From Massilia litorea (GTDB taxonomy: Bacteria; Pseudomonadota; Gammaproteobacteria; Burkholderiales; Burkholderiaceae_D): 64,000 nucleotides of DNA. The DNA lies in contig NZ_CP062941.1 of the NCBI RefSeq assembly GCF_015101885.1, positions 4,712,001-4,776,000 on the forward strand, written 5' to 3'. A model generated the notes under the pieces. That model saw only the letters and a program-made list of their open reading frames with translations, was not told where the DNA came from and searched no databases. Shown here piece by piece: positions 1 to 8,634 of the stretch; position 1 is the stretch's first letter; the number at the start of each line of letters is the position of its first letter. A program made the translations under genes and the position numbers.

Positions 1-7
1 GAACGAC

Positions 8-382
8 ATGGCGACAAGCAAGGAGAGCGGCAAGGGCGCGGGCAGCTCCGGCGGCAGCGCGCAAAAGAGCGGTGGCGGCAGCGGCAGCGGCCCTGCCAAA
101 CGCGGTTTCGCGGCGATGGACCAGAACCAGCAGCGCGAGATCGCCAGCAAGGGCGGCCAGGCCGCCCACCAGAAAGGCACGGCGCACGAATTCGATTCCG
201 AAGAAGCGCGCCGCGCGGGGCAGAAAGGCGGGGAGGCGGTCAGCCGCAACCGTGCGCACATGGCCGATATCGGCCGCAAGGGAGGCGAGAGCCGGCAGTC
301 GGCCAGCCGGGCGGCCGCCAGCGGTGGCGGCACCGGCACCGCCGGCAAGAGCGGCAATCGCCAGGGCGGCAAGGACGAATAG
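8..382 (+). CDS. KGG-repeat stress protein
   Basis: This small basic protein of 124 residues carries three KGG repeats, at about residues 47-50, 72-75 and 90-93. They sit in the pattern seen in YciG/GsiB-like stress-induced proteins (Pfam KGG). The first 30 residues are Gly/Ser/Lys-rich low complexity and the tail is also Gly-rich, so most of the chain is probably disordered. There is no signal peptide or membrane segment. Members of this family accumulate in general stress or stationary phase, but their molecular role is unclear. The ATG at 8 is the first start visible. The promoter lies outside the window. Confidence 0.85.
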   Translation: MATSKESGKGAGSSGGSAQKSGGGSGSGPAKRGFAAMDQNQQREIASKGGQAAHQKGTAHEFDSEEARRAGQKGGEAVSRNRAHMADIGRKGGESRQSASRAAASGGGTGTAGKSGNRQGGKDE

Positions 383-500
383 CCTTCCTGGCCGGCAGGG
401 CGTGACGGGGCGGACTTTCCGTCCCGTTTTTTTTTGACGGCAGGCGTCCGCCCGCAAGGCCTCCTGCGACTGCGCCGCCGCTGTGGTACATTCCCGCCCC

Positions 501-1016
501 ATGTCCGAACTTCGCTACCTCACCGCCTATCCCGACCAGTTGCGCCAGCAGGCCGCCTCGCTCCTGAAAGAGGGACGCCTCGGCGCCCTGTTGCGCTCGC
601 GCTACCCGAGCCCGCACGGCCTGCGCACCGACCGCGCCCTGTACGACTACGTGCAGGACCTGAAGGACGACTACCTGCGCAATGCCGAGCCGGTGGCGAA
701 GGTCGCCTACGACAGCAAGATCCACGTCGTCCAGCACGCGCTCGGCCTGCACACCGCGATCTCGCGCGTGCAGGGCAGCAAGCTCAAGGCCAAGCACGAG
801 ATCCGCATCGCCAGCGTGTTCCGCGACGCCCCGCTCGAATTCCTGCGCATGATCGCCGTGCACGAACTGGCCCACCTGAAGGAAAAGCAGCACGACAAGG
901 CCTTCTACAAACTGTGCTGCTGGATGGAGCCCCAGTACCACCAGTTCGAACTCGACCTGCGGCTGTATCTCACGCATATGGAACAGACGGGCGAGCGCTT
1001 GTGGAGCGAAGGCTGA
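501..1016 (+). CDS. YgjP-like zinc metallohydrolase (DUF45)
   Basis: A 171-residue cytosolic protein with the zincin motif HELAH at residues 121-125 and a further His at 131 (HELAHLKEKQH). This is the layout of the YgjP/WLM-like DUF45 metal-dependent hydrolases. The C-terminal half (residues 100-160) matches that family, and the N-terminal half is alpha-helical and shorter than in SprT proteins. The ATG at 501 was chosen over the GTG at 483 because the family-like sequence begins at MSELRY. No strong ribosome site is visible for either start. The physiological substrate is not established from sequence. A fragment of a dispersed repeat directly follows the stop. Confidence 0.8.
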   Translation: MSELRYLTAYPDQLRQQAASLLKEGRLGALLRSRYPSPHGLRTDRALYDYVQDLKDDYLRNAEPVAKVAYDSKIHVVQHALGLHTAISRVQGSKLKAKHEIRIASVFRDAPLEFLRMIAVHELAHLKEKQHDKAFYKLCCWMEPQYHQFELDLRLYLTHMEQTGERLWSEG

Positions 1017-1018
1017 GC

Positions 1019-1034
1019 GTCCTGACTCCACGCG
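1019..1034. repeat. Fragment of dispersed palindromic repeat
   Basis: Sixteen bases starting three bases after the stop of the preceding gene are identical to the right end of the long inverted repeat at 39725-39791 (positions 39776-39791). Only half of the element is present, so this looks like a decayed or truncated copy of the same repeat family. Confidence 0.5.
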
Positions 1035-1073
1035 CTGCACCATCACCTCACTCGCAATGCTTCAGGCACCATG

Positions 1074-1114
1074 ATTCGATGATCGTTGAATTATCGTAGC
1101 ATCCGATATATCAT
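1074..1114 (+). promoter_or_regulatory. Predicted ars promoter and ArsR operator
   Basis: A sigma70-like promoter can be read as TTGAAT at 1086-1091 and TATCAT at 1109-1114 with 17 bases between. The inverted arms ATTCGAT and ATCGTTGAAT (1074-1091) overlap the -35 hexamer. Repressor binding there would block polymerase, as expected for autoregulation by ArsR. The start codon of arsR is 30 bases downstream of the -10. Confidence 0.5.
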
Positions 1115-1143
1115 CGTCCCATCCTTCTTCACGGGCACCTGGC

Positions 1144-1461
1144 ATGAACACGCAATCGGCATTGGCAGCCCTCTCCGCGCTGGCGCAGGAAAGCAGGCTC
1201 GCCGTCTTCAGGCTGCTGATCCAGGCCGGACCTGACGGCCTGGCGGCCAGCAAAATCGCCGAACAGCTGGACATCGCCCCCTCCTCGCTCTCCTTTCACC
1301 TGAAGGAGCTGTCGCATGCCGGACTGCTCGCCTCAAAGCAGGACGGGCGCTTCGTGATCTATTCGGCCAAGGTGGAAGCGATGAATGGACTGATCGGATT
1401 CCTGACCGAGAACTGCTGCGGCGGCCTACCTTGCGCTGCCACCGACAAGAAATCATGCTGA
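1144..1461 (+). CDS. arsR: ArsR-family arsenite-responsive repressor
   Basis: A 105-residue winged-helix repressor. The helix-turn-helix covers about residues 35-62, including SKIAEQLDIAPSSLSFHLKEL. It lacks the classical ELCVC metal site in the DNA-binding helix. Instead it has Cys91, Cys92 and Cys97 near the C-terminus (NCCGGLPC) plus a terminal Cys105. This resembles the C-terminal As(III) site described for the Acidithiobacillus ferrooxidans ArsR. The gene is first in an operon with arsC, an aquaporin and arsH, and the next gene starts 10 bases downstream. It should repress the operon until arsenite or antimonite binds the cysteines. Confidence 0.93.
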   Translation: MNTQSALAALSALAQESRLAVFRLLIQAGPDGLAASKIAEQLDIAPSSLSFHLKELSHAGLLASKQDGRFVIYSAKVEAMNGLIGFLTENCCGGLPCAATDKKSC

Positions 1462-1471
1462 GACCAACGAC

Positions 1472-1951
1472 ATGAACATCCTTTTCCTCTGCACCGGCAA
1501 CTCCTGCCGCTCCGTCCTCAGCGAAGGCGCCTTCAACCACCTGGCGCCGGCCGGCATGCGCGCACTCAGCGCCGGCAGCCACCCCACCGGCTGGCTCCAT
1601 CCGCGCGCCGTAGCGCTCCTGCAGCGCAAGGGCATCTCGACCGAGGGTTACTTCAGCAAGTCCTGGGACGCACTGCCGGTCACGCCCGACATCGTCGTCA
1701 CCGTCTGCGCCAGCGCCGCCGGCGAAACCTGCCCGGCCTATCTGGGCCCGGTGCTGCGCACCCATTGGGGCCTGGACGACCCGAGCCATGTCGCCGGCAC
1801 CGACGAGGAAATCGAGGCCGCCTTCGAGCGCACCTGGGCCATCATCCTGGCGCGCATCCAGGCCTTCCTGGCGCTGCCGCTGGACGAATTGAACACCGAC
1901 CGCGCGCGCCTGCAGGCGGAACTCGACCGCATCGGCACGCTGCAGGCATGA
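1472..1951 (+). CDS. arsC: Arsenate reductase, LMW-phosphatase type
   Basis: A 159-residue protein of the low-molecular-weight tyrosine phosphatase fold. The P-loop C-x5-R is at residues 7-13 (CTGNSCR), and a second conserved Cys is in the VCASAAGETCP segment at about 76-85. It reduces arsenate to arsenite in the cytosol, using the P-loop Cys as nucleophile. The reductant (thioredoxin or glutaredoxin) cannot be fixed from sequence. The gene follows arsR by 10 bases and precedes the aquaporin by 40. The product, arsenite, is the substrate for the downstream channel. Confidence 0.93.
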   Translation: MNILFLCTGNSCRSVLSEGAFNHLAPAGMRALSAGSHPTGWLHPRAVALLQRKGISTEGYFSKSWDALPVTPDIVVTVCASAAGETCPAYLGPVLRTHWGLDDPSHVAGTDEEIEAAFERTWAIILARIQAFLALPLDELNTDRARLQAELDRIGTLQA

Positions 1952-1991
1952 TGCGCGCGACGAACGGAAGCGCATTCTGCGGGGTGCGGCC

Positions 1992-2735
1992 ATGACCCTG
2001 GCCCGGCGCCTGGTGGCCGAGGGGCTCGGCAGCGCGCTCCTGCTGGCGGTGGTGGTCGGCTCGGGCATCATGGCCGAACGCCTGGCCGGCGGTAACGTGG
2101 CGATCGCGCTGCTGGCCAATACGATTGCCACGGGCGCCGGGCTGGTGGCCCTGATCCTGATGTTCGGGACGCTCTCGGGCGCGCACTTCAACCCGGCGGT
2201 GACCCTGTCGGAAGCCTGGCAAGGCAATGTGCCGGCGCGCGAAGTGCTCCCCTATATCGCCGTGCAGGTGGTTGGCGCCTTCGCCGGCGTGGCCGCCGCG
2301 CACGGCATGTTCGGCGAGGCGCTGTTCTGCGCATCGACCCATGTGCGCACCGGACCGGCGCAGTGGTGGAGCGAATGCGTGGCGACCTTCGGCCTGCTCG
2401 GCGTGATCATCGGCTGCTCGCGCAGCCGGCCCGCCATCACGCCGTTCGCGGTGGGGGCCTATATCACGGCGGCCTACTGGTTCACCGCCTCGACCTCGTT
2501 CGCCAATCCGGCCGTTACCCTGGCGCGCAGTGCCAGCAATACCTTCGCCGGCATCCGCCCGGCCGATGCGCCGGGATTCATCCTGGCCCAGCTGGCGGGC
2601 GCTGCGGCGGCCACCCTGCTGTTCTGCTGGCTGTATCCGGCGGCGCCGGCCGCGGCCACCGTGGGCGGCACCGTCGCCCCGGGCGACTTTGCCGACACGG
2701 CCGGCCTCACCCATCTCCCCGAAGCGAGCGAATGA
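1992..2735 (+). CDS. aqpS: MIP-family aquaporin, probable arsenite channel (AqpS-like)
   Basis: A 247-residue integral membrane protein with six predicted helices and the two half-helix NPA motifs at residues 67-69 (HFNPAVTL) and 172-174 (FANPAVTL). Its place between arsC and arsH matches the AqpS arrangement described in Sinorhizobium meliloti. There an aquaglyceroporin lets arsenite leave down its gradient in place of an ArsB or Acr3 pump. No arsB or acr3 is visible in the window, which supports that role. The stop overlaps the arsH start (ATGA), which suggests translational coupling. The symbol rests on context and is less certain than the family. Confidence 0.88.
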   Translation: MTLARRLVAEGLGSALLLAVVVGSGIMAERLAGGNVAIALLANTIATGAGLVALILMFGTLSGAHFNPAVTLSEAWQGNVPAREVLPYIAVQVVGAFAGVAAAHGMFGEALFCASTHVRTGPAQWWSECVATFGLLGVIIGCSRSRPAITPFAVGAYITAAYWFTASTSFANPAVTLARSASNTFAGIRPADAPGFILAQLAGAAAATLLFCWLYPAAPAAATVGGTVAPGDFADTAGLTHLPEASE

Positions 2736-3448
2736 TGCCCCTCCACGATCTACCGAATATTCAGGAACACCTGCTCGACGTGCCCGACATGGACAAGCTC
2801 GCGCCACAGGGCGACTTCTCTCATGCGCCGCGCATCCTGCTGCTCTACGGCTCCCTGCGCGAGCGCTCCTTCAGCCGCTTCCTGACCTTCGAGGCCGCGC
2901 GCATCCTCGAACACTTCGGCGCCGACGTAAGAATCTTCGACCCGATGGACTTGCCGATGGCGGGCAGCGTGCCCGAGACCCACCTGAAAGTGGTCGAGCT
3001 GCGCGAGCTGTGCCTGTGGTCCGAGGGCCAGGTGTGGTGCAGTCCCGAACGCCACGGCGCGGTGACGGCCGTGATGAAGAACCAGATCGACTGGATTCCG
3101 CTCGAGATGGGAGCGATCCGCCCGAGCCAGGGCCGCACCCTGGCCGTCATGCAGGTCTGCGGCGGCTCGCAATCGTTCAATGTGGTGAACACGCTGCGCC
3201 TGCTTGGACGCTGGATGCGCATGTTCACGATCCCGAACCAGTCCTCGGTACCGATGGCCTACAAGGAATTCGACGACGCAGGCCGCATGCGCCCCTCCGC
3301 GTATTACGACCGGGTGGTCGATGTCATGGAAGAGCTGTTCAAGATGACGCTGCTGCTGCGCGGCCGCACCGACTACCTCACCGACCGTTACAGCGAACGT
3401 AATGAGCGCGCGCGCAAGGCCATCGACAAGCAGCTGCAACAGATCTGA
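2732..3448 (+). CDS. arsH: ArsH NADPH-dependent FMN flavoprotein
   Basis: A 238-residue flavodoxin-like protein. The FMN-binding phosphate loop is at about residues 37-44 (GSLRERSFS), and the conserved core includes [15 protein letters not shown] and VCGGSQSFN. ArsH proteins oxidise trivalent organoarsenicals and reduce quinones or metals with NADPH. Translation can start at either of two adjacent ATGs (2732 or 2735). The first overlaps the aquaporin stop as ATGA. It closes the arsenic operon. No T-rich terminator was noticed directly after it. Confidence 0.93.
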   Translation: MMPLHDLPNIQEHLLDVPDMDKLAPQGDFSHAPRILLLYGSLRERSFSRFLTFEAARILEHFGADVRIFDPMDLPMAGSVPETHLKVVELRELCLWSEGQVWCSPERHGAVTAVMKNQIDWIPLEMGAIRPSQGRTLAVMQVCGGSQSFNVVNTLRLLGRWMRMFTIPNQSSVPMAYKEFDDAGRMRPSAYYDRVVDVMEELFKMTLLLRGRTDYLTDRYSERNERARKAIDKQLQQI

Positions 3449-3636
3449 GCGGCAGCCCCGGAGTTAATGTCGATGCAAGCTTCGTTGCCGTCTCACAACG
3501 GTCAAGACCGCTAAATTCGTTTCCAACCGTAAATATATCGACTCCACAGGGATCGCTCGCTTACAGTCCCGTCATGCGTGCGCCATGCATGCAGCCGGCC
3601 CGGTTCCGGCACGCCAGACCCGATTGAAAGCGATCC

Positions 3637-4896
3637 ATGTTTTTCCCCTCCACCGCCGTATCCCTTCCCGCTGCTTGCGCCGGCGCCGTCCTGCTTGCCT
3701 TCATTGGCACCGCCGGCGCGGCCAGCGCTGAAGCGACCAGTTCCACCTGGACCTTTTCCGGCTTCGGCACGGTCGGCGCGGTGCACTCCGATGAGCGCCA
3801 GGCAGACTACACCGCCTCCATCCTGAAGGCCGACGGTGCCGGCCGCACTTCGCACTGGAGCGGCGACGTCGACAGCAAGCTGGGCGGCCAGCTCGACCTG
3901 CATATCGATACGCGCTGGTCGGCCGTGCTGCAGGTCGTGACCGAGCAGCGCCTCGACTACAGCTACCAGCCGCGCGTGGAATGGGCGAACCTCAAATACC
4001 AGGTGACGCCGGAGCTGGCCTTGCGCCTCGGCCGCATCGCCCTGCCGATGTTCATCGCCGCCGACTACCGCAAGGTCGGCTATGCCTATCCCTGGGTGCG
4101 CACGCCGCTCGAGGTTTACGGTGTCCTGCCGCTCACTAACAGCGACGGCGCCGACCTCAGCTGGCAATGGAACGGCGAAGCGCTGCGCAGTACCACGCAA
4201 CTGTTCTATGGCCGCACCAACATCCCCTTGTACGACGGCGCGCGCCTGCGCGGCCGCGGCATCGCCGGCGTGTCGCACACGGTCGAGCAAGGCGCGTTCA
4301 GCGCGCGCGCGTCGATCATCACCGCGCGCCTGTCGGTCGGCCTGTTTCCCGCGCTGTTCGAGGCGTTCGACGGCTTCGGGCCGCAAGGCCGCGACATCGC
4401 CCGCCGCCTGCGCGTGGACGACAAACGCGCCTCGGCAATGAGCGTCGGCCTGAACTACGATCCGGGCCAGTGGTTCGTGATGAGCGAAGCCGGGCGCAGC
4501 AAGGTCGACGGCTATCTCGGCAGCACGCGTTCCGCCTATCTGAGCGGCGGCTGGCGGCACCGCAACCTGACGCCGTATGCCACCTGGGCCCGGGTCTGGG
4601 GCCGCCTGCCCGATGGACCGACCGCGCTGACGCTGGACGGCCTGGCTCCCGCCTATGCCGCCGGCGGCGCCGCCTTGAATACGTCGCTGGCGGCGATGAT
4701 GCGCGCCGTGCCCTCGCAGTCGACGCTGGGCGCCGGCCTGCGCTGGGATCTCGCGCCGAACTTCGCGCTCAAGCTGCAGCACCAGCGCGTTACCACGCGC
4801 AACGGTTCGCGCGGCATGTTCATCAATTCGGTGCCCGACTACCAGTCCGGACGCACGGCGCAGGTGACCAGCGCCGCCCTCGACTTCGTGTTCTGA
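3637..4896 (+). CDS. Outer membrane porin-like beta-barrel protein
   Basis: A 419-residue exported protein with a signal peptide ending near AGAASA (about residue 32). It is followed by alternating aromatic strands and ends in Phe (LDFVF), as outer membrane beta-barrels do. It resembles the porin-like proteins often found upstream of a PstS-like protein and a diguanylate cyclase in betaproteobacteria and gammaproteobacteria. The substrate is unknown. The next gene begins 10 bases after the stop, so the three genes to 8041 are very likely one operon. A barrel, a small periplasmic binding protein and a membrane signalling enzyme together suggest sensing of an imported solute. Confidence 0.8.
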   Translation: MFFPSTAVSLPAACAGAVLLAFIGTAGAASAEATSSTWTFSGFGTVGAVHSDERQADYTASILKADGAGRTSHWSGDVDSKLGGQLDLHIDTRWSAVLQVVTEQRLDYSYQPRVEWANLKYQVTPELALRLGRIALPMFIAADYRKVGYAYPWVRTPLEVYGVLPLTNSDGADLSWQWNGEALRSTTQLFYGRTNIPLYDGARLRGRGIAGVSHTVEQGAFSARASIITARLSVGLFPALFEAFDGFGPQGRDIARRLRVDDKRASAMSVGLNYDPGQWFVMSEAGRSKVDGYLGSTRSAYLSGGWRHRNLTPYATWARVWGRLPDGPTALTLDGLAPAYAAGGAALNTSLAAMMRAVPSQSTLGAGLRWDLAPNFALKLQHQRVTTRNGSRGMFINSVPDYQSGRTAQVTSAALDFVF

Positions 4897-4905
4897 GGGG
4901 CAGCC

Positions 4906-5337
4906 ATGCGATTTCGATCCGCGAGGCTGCTCGCCTCCATCCTGCTTGCATGCTGCGCCGCCCTGGCACAGGCCAACGACCTGGTGGTGGTCGTCTCGGC
5001 ACGCAGCCCGGTCGAGGCGATGCGCGCCGACCAGGTGGCGGCCATCTTCCTCGGCCAGGCCCCGCGCTTCCCGAACGGCGCCGTCGCCACCGCGCTCGAC
5101 CAGCCGCTCGGCTCCGCGCAGCGCGACGAGTTCTACCTGCGCGTGGCCGGCAAGACCCCGGCCCTGTTGAAGGCCTACTGGTCGAAGATGGTGTTCACCG
5201 GCCGCGGCCAGCCGCCGCGCGAGCTGGCCGGCAGCGCCGCCGTGCGCAAGGCGGTGGCCGAGGATCCGGCCCTGATCGGCTATATCGAGCGCGAGGCACT
5301 CGACCCGTCGGTGCGCCAGGTCCTGCTCGTGCATTGA
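4906..5337 (+). CDS. Small PstS-like periplasmic binding protein
   Basis: A 143-residue protein with a signal peptide (cleavage near AQA-ND, residue 24). The PBP-like phosphate-binding fold is reduced to one compact domain (FLGQAPRFPNG, LPLG-like and YWSKMVFTGRGQPP segments). Full PstS proteins are about twice this length, so it corresponds to the short PBP_like_2 proteins. It probably acts in the periplasm, presenting a ligand to the Cache domain of the next gene product, which starts 10 bases downstream. No pst transporter genes are nearby, so signalling is a better guess than transport. Confidence 0.75.
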   Translation: MRFRSARLLASILLACCAALAQANDLVVVVSARSPVEAMRADQVAAIFLGQAPRFPNGAVATALDQPLGSAQRDEFYLRVAGKTPALLKAYWSKMVFTGRGQPPRELAGSAAVRKAVAEDPALIGYIEREALDPSVRQVLLVH

Positions 5338-5347
5338 AAGGACACGC

Positions 5348-8041
5348 ATGCTATCGCTTCCCTCCCCTCCGCGGCGCAAGGCGCCAGGCTCCCGGCTGGC
5401 GCGCTGGCTCGGGCGCGGCCTCGACACGCATATCTCGCTGCCGCTGTTCGCCGTGCTGCTGGTCATCGGCTTGTGGATCCTGACGCTGCGCGTGATCGAC
5501 GCCGACCGGGCCGCCGCGACAGCCGCGGTGCATGCGGCCACGCTCGAGCGCATCGAGACCTACGAAGCGCAAATGTCGCGCAGCCTGAACGGCATCGACC
5601 AGACCCTGAAGGTGCTCAAGTACGCGGTCGAACTGAACGGCACGGCCGGCGCCCTGCCGGCCCTGCGCGAACAGGGCCTGCTGCCGCCGGGTTTGGTGTT
5701 CGTGGTGGCGATCGCCGACCGCGACGGCCGCGTCGTCGCCAGCAATCCCGAGGCCAGGGCGCACGACGTCTCGGGCACCGCCTATTTCCTCTATCATCGC
5801 GACAATAACCTCGGCCTGCCTTTTGTCGGCGCGACCGTCGGCGACAGCATCAAGTCCGAGCCGCACCTGCATTTCACGCGGCGCATCAACGATCGCGCGG
5901 GCCGGTTCGCAGGTATCGCCATCGTCGAAGCCGATCCGTCCTATTTCACCAGCGCCTACGAGCGCTCGCGCGACGGCGAGCAGGGCATGCTGGGCCTGGC
6001 CGGCCTGGATGGCCTGATGCGCGCGCTGCGCGTCGGCGACAGCGTCAGCTGGGGCCAGCGCATCGAACTGGGACATACGGATGGCGGTGTCGCCCTGCAC
6101 AAGGGTCCGGACGGCGTGCTGCGCTATACCAGCGTGCAGCGCCTGCACGGCTTCCCGCTGGCGATCGTCGTCGGCCTCGCGCGCGACGAGCAGTTCGCGC
6201 CCTTCAACGAAAAGCGCCAGACCTTCCTGGCCGCAGCCAGCGGCGCCAGCGCCCTGCTGCTGCTGGTGGTGGCCGTGGTCTCGGGCTGGGCCTGGCAGCT
6301 TGCGCGGGTGCGCCGGCGCGCACGCCGCGCCCAGGAAACCTATGCCGCCGCTTCCGAAGGCAGCCTGGACGCCTTCTTCGTGCTGCGCGTGGTGCCGGGT
6401 CCGGGCGGCACGGTGGCCGACTTCGCGGTCGAGGCGACCAACTCGCGCGCCGAAGGCATCATCGGCCTGCCGCGCGCCGAGATGCAGGGCATGCTCCTGT
6501 GCGACATGCTGCCGCATTACCGCACCAACGGCATCTTCGACGACATCGCCCTCGTGGCCCTAGACGGCAAGCCGCGCGAAGGGGAGTGGCAGGCTTCCTC
6601 GCGCGAGGCGCGCGGGCGCTGGCTGCACCGCCAGGTGGTGGCGGTCGAAGACGGCGTGGTCGTGATCGTGCGCGACATCACCGAGCGCAAGCAGGTCGAG
6701 GAACGCATCTTCCACATGGCCCACCACGACGAGCTGACCGGCCTGCCGAACCGGAACCTGATGCACAACCGGATCGAGGGGGCGATCCGCAATGCCGCGC
6801 GCCAGGGCAGCGCGGTGGCGCTCGCCTTCGTCGACCTGGACGGCTTCAAGCTGGTCAACGATGGCCTCGGCCACAAGGCCGGCGACGAGCTCTTGAGGGT
6901 GGTCAGCAAGCGCATGGGCGCCTGCCTGCGCCGCAACGACACGCTCGCGCGCTTCGGCGGCGACGAGTTCGTGATCCTGCTGCCGGACCAGAGCCACGAT
7001 CCGCAGGCGCTCGCGCCGCTGCTGGAAAAGATCCGGATCGCCGTCACCGAGGAGATCGAAGTCGCGGGCCAGGCGGTGCAGGTCAGCTGCAGCATGGGCG
7101 TGGTGATGTACCCGCGCGACGGCATGGATGCCAGCGCCTTGCTCATGAACGCCGACGCCGCGATGTACCGCGCCAAGGACCTGGGCAGCAACAACTTCCA
7201 GTTCTACGCGCGCGAGATGAATGCCAGCGTCGAGGAAAAGCTGGTGCTGCTCGATGGCCTGCGCAATGCCGTGCAGGCGACCTTCGAGGGCGCCGACAAC
7301 AACGGCTTCCGCCTGCTGTACCAGCCGAAGGTCGACCTGCGCACCGGGCGCCTGTTCGGGGTCGAGGCCCTGATCCGCTGGCAGCATCCGGAACACGGCA
7401 TGGTGCCGCCGCAGCGTTTCATCGGCCTGGCCGAAGAAAGTGGATTGATCGTGGAAATCGGCGACTGGGTGGTGCGCGAAGCCTGCCGCCAGGCGCGCGC
7501 CTGGATGGACGCCGGCCTGCCGCCGGTGACGATGTCGGTGAACGTCTCGGCGCGCCAGTTCGAGGAATCGCGGCTGGTCGATCGCGTCGCCGCCGCCCTG
7601 CGCGACAGCCGCCTGGCGCCGGAACTGCTGGAACTCGAAGTGACCGAAAGCCTGATCATGCGCGACCTGCAGAAGTCGGTCGCGAAGATGCGCGAGCTCA
7701 AAGCGATGGGCGTGTCGCTGTCGATCGACGACTTCGGCACCGGCTACTCGAGCCTGTCCTCGCTGAAGACCTTCCCGATCAGCCGCCTGAAGATCGACAA
7801 ATCATTCGTGAGCGAACTGGCCGACAACCCGGACGACCAGGCGATCGCGATGGCGGTGATCTCGCTCGGCCACAAGCTGAACCTGCGCGTGATTGCGGAA
7901 GGCGTCGAGACCGAGCAGCAGCGCGCTTTCCTGCGCGAGAACGAGTGCGACGAGATGCAGGGGTATTTGTTCAGCAAGCCGGTGACGGCCAGTGCGATCG
8001 AAGATATGCTGGAGGCGTACGCGCTCGAACTGGAGATGTAG
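5348..8041 (+). CDS. Membrane sensor GGDEF/EAL c-di-GMP enzyme (Cache-PAS-GGDEF-EAL)
   Basis: An 897-residue inner membrane protein. A first membrane helix (about 31-47) and a second (about 293-315) flank a periplasmic Cache-type sensor. A PAS-like domain (about 335-440) follows, then GGDEF and EAL. The GGDEF signature is intact (RFGGDEF, about residue 537), and the EAL domain has EALIRW (about 673), NVSARQF, TESLIM, DDFGTGYSSLSS and KIDKSF. Both synthase and phosphodiesterase activity for cyclic di-GMP are therefore possible. It ends the three-gene operon that begins with the porin. The operon order suggests its input is the ligand of the small binding protein. Confidence 0.92.
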   Translation: MLSLPSPPRRKAPGSRLARWLGRGLDTHISLPLFAVLLVIGLWILTLRVIDADRAAATAAVHAATLERIETYEAQMSRSLNGIDQTLKVLKYAVELNGTAGALPALREQGLLPPGLVFVVAIADRDGRVVASNPEARAHDVSGTAYFLYHRDNNLGLPFVGATVGDSIKSEPHLHFTRRINDRAGRFAGIAIVEADPSYFTSAYERSRDGEQGMLGLAGLDGLMRALRVGDSVSWGQRIELGHTDGGVALHKGPDGVLRYTSVQRLHGFPLAIVVGLARDEQFAPFNEKRQTFLAAASGASALLLLVVAVVSGWAWQLARVRRRARRAQETYAAASEGSLDAFFVLRVVPGPGGTVADFAVEATNSRAEGIIGLPRAEMQGMLLCDMLPHYRTNGIFDDIALVALDGKPREGEWQASSREARGRWLHRQVVAVEDGVVVIVRDITERKQVEERIFHMAHHDELTGLPNRNLMHNRIEGAIRNAARQGSAVALAFVDLDGFKLVNDGLGHKAGDELLRVVSKRMGACLRRNDTLARFGGDEFVILLPDQSHDPQALAPLLEKIRIAVTEEIEVAGQAVQVSCSMGVVMYPRDGMDASALLMNADAAMYRAKDLGSNNFQFYAREMNASVEEKLVLLDGLRNAVQATFEGADNNGFRLLYQPKVDLRTGRLFGVEALIRWQHPEHGMVPPQRFIGLAEESGLIVEIGDWVVREACRQARAWMDAGLPPVTMSVNVSARQFEESRLVDRVAAALRDSRLAPELLELEVTESLIMRDLQKSVAKMRELKAMGVSLSIDDFGTGYSSLSSLKTFPISRLKIDKSFVSELADNPDDQAIAMAVISLGHKLNLRVIAEGVETEQQRAFLRENECDEMQGYLFSKPVTASAIEDMLEAYALELEM

Positions 8042-8072
8042 GGGTCATTGAGGCCACTGGCCTCAATGCCCC
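8041..8072. terminator. Hairpin between convergent genes
   Basis: A perfect 10-bp stem (8046-8055 with 8059-8068) and outer GGGG/CCCC arms fill the 31 bases between the convergent stops at 8041 and 8073. No T-run follows on either strand, so it is a likely but non-canonical two-way terminator. Confidence 0.45.
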
Positions 8073-8621
8073 CTACGGTGCGCAACCGTCTCGTAATTTT
8101 TTCACCAGCGCATCCGCATCTGCATCCACGTGCATCAGGCCAGCATGCCCTTCACGCACGAAGCCCTCGTCCACCTGGTGCTGGGCGAATTTCACCAGTC
8201 CATCGTAGAAGCCGTCGACATTCAGCAGCCCGATCGGCTTGGCGTGAATTCCGAGCTGCGCCCAGGTCACCATCTCGAACAGCTCTTCCAGCGTACCGAA
8301 GCCGCCCGGCATGGCGATGAACCCTTCGGACAGCTCGGCCATCATGGCCTTGCGCTCGTGCATGTCCTTCACCACGAACAGCCGCGTCAGGCCGGCATGC
8401 CCCACTTCGCGCTCGACCAGGGCGCGCGGGATGACGCCCGTGGCTTCGCCGCCCAGCCGCAATACTTCGTCGGCGATCACGCCCATCAGGCCGACCTTGC
8501 CGCCGCCGTAGACGAGGGCGATGTTGTGCTCGACCAGCACGCGCGCGAGCTCGCGGGCGGCGTCGGCATACAGGGGTTTGGCGCCGTTCGCGGCGCCGCA
8601 GTAGACAGCGATCGATTTCAT
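8073..8621 (-). CDS. LOG family protein (TIGR00730)
   Basis: A 182-residue Rossmann-like protein with the LOG signature PGGFGTLEELFE at about residues 105-116 and an upstream Arg/Lys motif (HERKAMM). Members remove ribose 5-phosphate from cytokinin-type nucleotides or act as AMP/GMP nucleosidases. The bacterial substrate is not fixed by sequence. The start ATG at 8621 gives the usual length for the family. It lies 13 bases from the TetR gene in the same direction, so the two may be co-transcribed. Confidence 0.88.
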   Translation of the reverse strand: MKSIAVYCGAANGAKPLYADAARELARVLVEHNIALVYGGGKVGLMGVIADEVLRLGGEATGVIPRALVEREVGHAGLTRLFVVKDMHERKAMMAELSEGFIAMPGGFGTLEELFEMVTWAQLGIHAKPIGLLNVDGFYDGLVKFAQHQVDEGFVREGHAGLMHVDADADALVKKLRDGCAP

Positions 8622-8634
8622 GGGTATCCGGTCA

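Noticed and set aside
1842..2807. 321-residue minus-strand frame over the ars operon
   Set aside because: It overlaps arsC, the aquaporin and arsH, which carry strong motifs, and its sequence is low-complexity Arg/Gly.
3511..5553. Very long minus-strand open frames across the porin and other genes (also 61499-63850 and many others)
   Set aside because: They are antisense shadows caused by high GC codon use; they lack family resemblance and ribosome sites while the plus-strand frames show clear domains.
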